Below, piece by piece: positions 62,928 through 64,000 of a stretch of DNA of 64,000 nucleotides (position 1 is its first letter; each line of letters opens with the position of its first letter). Below the pieces are notes generated by a model. It saw only the letters and a list, made by a program, of their open reading frames with translations. It was not told the origin of the DNA and ran no database searches. A program made the position numbers and the translations under genes. This DNA comes from TH-plancto1 sp043777375 (GTDB lineage Bacteria > Planctomycetota > Planctomycetia > Planctomycetales > Planctomycetaceae): the NCBI GenBank assembly GCA_043777375.1, contig JAYWHX010000047.1, positions 1-64,000 of the forward strand. The letters run 5' to 3'.

Positions 62928-63881
62928 CTACGGAGCCTTAGACAATTGAGCCTTGGTCATCTCGTGGTACTCTTTCCACGTGATCACTTGGACACCCTGC
63001 GTCTCCAACTCCTTGGCCATCTTGGGATCGGTAAAGACCAGGCGGTCCCCGTTGCGGCGTTCCCAGCTGTTGGTGATGGCCCGCAGCTCTTCATTGGCGA
63101 TGCCGCAGTGGATGATCAGCTGGGTCACCCCGGGCTTCAGTTCGCGAACGACCCGGAAGTAGCTGGCCTCGCGCTCCTCATGCGTGTCGCCCCCATAGAA
63201 CTGGGCGAGTTCATCGAGAACCGGCAGTCCCTTCTTGCGCAGTGCAGCTGCGAGCGGTGCGCCGACTTCGTTGAACGCGGCGTACTCCTTGCGAGCCCGC
63301 TCGTTGTCGAGGAACAGAATCGGGAGGTTGGCTTCCAATCCCACGCGGACGTAGACCTCGAGAATATCGGGACGACAGACGAGAGCGCCCATGTGCGTGT
63401 CGAGATGGGTCACCGGGATGCCGAGTCGTTTGGCCTTGTCGATCTGAGCCTTGAGCTCGATCTCCACTTCAGCGGCCTTGGCATTCCCTGCGACCTGCTC
63501 CACATTGTCCCAGAGGAATCCGTTGGGATCAGCCAGGCTGGGCACTTGGTCCAGTGAAGCGACGGGCCCCCAGCGATACTTGTCCCACTCGGAATTTAGG
63601 GTGAGGTGCAGTCCAAAATCTTTCTCGGGATGTGCCTTGGCATACTCGGCAATCTCGATCACCCACGGACACGGCATCATAATACTGGCCGACGAAACGG
63701 TCCCTTTCTCCATCGACTCGATGGTGCCCTCGTTCACCGAGTGCGACATCCCCGCATCATCCGCATGGATGATCAGGTACTTCTTCGTGGGATCGAATGC
63801 CTTATCTTCGGCACTCGCCTGATGAACAGAGAGCGACACGCTCACGAGAGCCAGTAGAGAGAACAGAACACGCAGAATCAT
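62928..63881 (-). CDS. Secreted YdjC/ChbG-like deacetylase
   Basis: A 317-residue protein with a signal peptide (ILRVLFSLLALVSVSLSV, cleavage near ASAED). It belongs to the YdjC/ChbG carbohydrate deacetylase family: IIHADDAGMSHSVNEGTIES supplies the catalytic Asp pair, GLHLTLNSEW and VTHLDTHMGAL supply metal-binding His residues, and LIIHCGIANEELR is the late conserved block. The family removes acetyl groups from chito-oligosaccharides in enteric bacteria; here the export signal implies a periplasmic or surface substrate. GAGAAGG precedes the start. Confidence 0.92.
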   Translation of the reverse strand: MILRVLFSLLALVSVSLSVHQASAEDKAFDPTKKYLIIHADDAGMSHSVNEGTIESMEKGTVSSASIMMPCPWVIEIAEYAKAHPEKDFGLHLTLNSEWDKYRWGPVASLDQVPSLADPNGFLWDNVEQVAGNAKAAEVEIELKAQIDKAKRLGIPVTHLDTHMGALVCRPDILEVYVRVGLEANLPILFLDNERARKEYAAFNEVGAPLAAALRKKGLPVLDELAQFYGGDTHEEREASYFRVVRELKPGVTQLIIHCGIANEELRAITNSWERRNGDRLVFTDPKMAKELETQGVQVITWKEYHEMTKAQLSKAP

Positions 63882-64000
63882 CGGGGAGCCTTCTCAGTAG
63901 TGTGATGAACAAATCCCAGCAAACAGTACCACGTCTGTATCTGAGACTACACACTCAGCTCCATCTCCAGAAACAAATACGGATCACGAAGATAAGCCGC

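Overview
The window looks like a planctomycete chromosome fragment (Planctomycetaceae-like, GC roughly in the upper fifties). The evidence is two DUF1559 proteins with the type IV prepilin-like N-terminus typical of that phylum, a DUF1501 protein with a Tat signal, a TPR/CRTAC1 (ASPIC/UnbV) gene pair, a BlaI/M56 peptidase pair, an ECF sigma factor with a huge extension, and many single, loosely spaced genes separated by palindromic intergenic repeats. No phage, insertion sequence, CRISPR array or rRNA operon was seen. One tRNA gene (Gln, anticodon TTG) is present.

Layout. 1-7 kb: a repeat-rich edge, a membrane protein, a class-C beta-lactamase-like serine hydrolase, a large DUF11-repeat envelope lipoprotein and a DUF1559 protein. 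7-12.6 kb: a heavy-metal efflux operon (secreted His/Cys-rich protein, HlyD-type adaptor, CzcA-type RND pump) behind a palindromic operator candidate. 12.7-20.5 kb: endonuclease IV, a sulfite-oxidase-like domain fused to pentapeptide repeats, a SWIM/SNF2 helicase, a FlgG-like envelope protein and YidD. 20.6-27.5 kb: DUF1501, a small lipoprotein, a second DUF1559 protein, the TPR/CRTAC1 pair and an Imm17-like membrane peptide. 27.7-38.2 kb: a 1547-residue ECF sigma factor carrying a secretin-like region, a class 3 lipase, a two-gene unit of SLBB membrane protein plus actin-like ATPase, and xylulokinase. 38.5-47 kb: small secreted proteins, a VWA/STN protein that runs into a second ORF across an A9 homopolymer, and a YCF48-propeller protein. 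47.3-64 kb: metallophosphoesterase, ribosomal protein L25, tRNA-Gln, a second secretin-like protein, two HExxH proteins around an isoprenylcysteine methyltransferase-like gene, rho, the BlaI/M56 pair with tandem operators, a GDSL hydrolase and a YdjC-like deacetylase.

The recurring theme is reuse of secretin-type (STN, secretin core), SLBB and flagellar-rod-type envelope modules in proteins that do not belong to a recognisable secretion, pilus or flagellar locus. The strongest candidates for something undescribed are the sigma factor/secretin fusion (27723-32366), the SLBB-transmembrane/actin-like ATPase operon (33537-36349), and the A9 frameshift junction (42123-42131). A second theme is at least four families of palindromic intergenic elements, two with well-aligned copies more than 40 kb apart.
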